DNA of 64,000 nt, taken from Prevotella sp. (GTDB lineage: Bacteria > Bacteroidota > Bacteroidia > Bacteroidales > Bacteroidaceae). The notes beneath the pieces were generated by a model, which did not search any database, was not told where the DNA came from, and saw only the letters and a list, made by a program, of their open reading frames with translations. Shown one piece after another: positions 63,739-64,000 of the stretch (within the stretch, counting starts at the first letter, position 1; each line of letters starts with the position of its first letter). Both the position numbers and the translations under genes were made by a program. The stretch is from positions 1 to 64,000 of the forward strand of contig JALETQ010000026.1 in assembly GCA_022781445.1 (NCBI GenBank), read 5' to 3'.

Positions 63739-64000
63739 ATGAAGTTAAAAATCAAATGTATTGTATTCCTTATCGCGGCCGTGATGGCCATACCTGTTAC
63801 AGCATTTGCGAATACAGGCTTGACAAATGAAGATGAATGGGCATCGGTTATGGATGCCATCATTCAGGTTGAGAGTGGGGGAGACCCACAAGCCCGGAGC
63901 GGTATTTGTTGCGGGCCGATGCAAATCAGTCCCATTCTGGTGGCAGAATGTAACAATATTCTCCGACGAAAGAACACAAAAAAACGATTCAAACTGTCCG
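63739..64000 (+). CDS. Secreted SLT-type transglycosylase-like protein (3' end cut by window)
   Basis: The first 87 residues of an exported protein. A signal peptide (IKCIVFLIAAVMAIPVTAFA) is followed by the start of a lysozyme-like SLT domain: VMDAIIQVESGGDPQARSG, with the likely catalytic Glu in VESGG, then CCGPMQISPILVAECN. The double Cys before GPMQIS is a feature not usual in classical SLT enzymes. Probably a small peptidoglycan-active protein. The remaining sequence is outside the window, so length and further domains are unknown. Confidence 0.75.
   Translation, partial: MKLKIKCIVFLIAAVMAIPVTAFANTGLTNEDEWASVMDAIIQVESGGDPQARSGICCGPMQISPILVAECNNILRRKNTKKRFKLS

Overview
The window is a stretch of a Bacteroidales chromosome, most likely from the Prevotellaceae. 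Indicators are the T9SS outer-membrane protein SprA, a PorE-like lipoprotein, Bacteroidetes-style promoters (-33 TTTG, about 19-20 nt, -7 TAnnTTTG), a TonB receptor paired with a small HMA protein, OstA-like and DUF5683 proteins, and roughly 50% G+C. The species cannot be fixed from sequence alone. About 39 protein genes (one cut by the right edge) and one tRNA are supported.

Layout. 0.4-6.8 kb, minus strand: parA-parB-DUF5683-lytic transglycosylase-relA/spoT. 7.0-11.3 kb, plus strand: surE-lpxB (overlapping) and porE. 11.6-13.8 kb, minus: a divergent NAD-dependent DNA ligase and an initiator-type tRNA-Met. 14.3-18.4 kb, plus: amidase-mlaD and dnaA. 19.3-24.7 kb, minus: a probable metal-handling set (Cys/His-rich protein, TonB receptor, HMA protein) and an OPT transporter. 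25.2-32.4 kb, minus: three FKBP isomerases of different predicted location, then de novo NAD synthesis (transcribed nadB-nadC-nadA) with an MmcQ/YjbR protein. 33.5-38.8 kb, plus: histidine degradation ftcD-hutU-hutH. 39.2-40.6 kb, minus: a secreted bleomycin-hydrolase-type peptidase. 41.6-49.8 kb, plus: ruvA-sprA. 50.6-60.4 kb, plus: guaB, two PpiC/SurA chaperones, an OstA-like protein, a small membrane protein, mutL and an abundant OmpA. 61.5-62.9 kb, minus: miaB. 63.7 kb to the edge: the start of a small secreted transglycosylase.

The coding content is mostly conserved core: envelope biogenesis (LpxB, MlaD, SurA/PpiC, OstA-like, OmpA), T9SS (PorE, SprA), chromosome maintenance (ParAB, DnaA, RuvA, MutL, ligase) and amino-acid/NAD metabolism.

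The unexpected signal is in the unusually long gaps (0.3-1.1 kb) between gene blocks. They carry a dispersed element of about 196-201 bp with terminal inverted repeats (consensus end CCCAAATCGGTCAT). There are six full-length or near-full-length copies (18.9, 26.4, 32.7, 49.9, 60.5 and 61.1 kb) and at least five partial ones. Near these ends lie short arrays of diverged units with an exact 22-bp period (24 bp in one case), some arranged as large palindromes. The element has no coding capacity and the arrays differ in unit sequence from site to site while keeping the period. This compound of inverted-repeat element plus 22-bp array is my main candidate for something undescribed.
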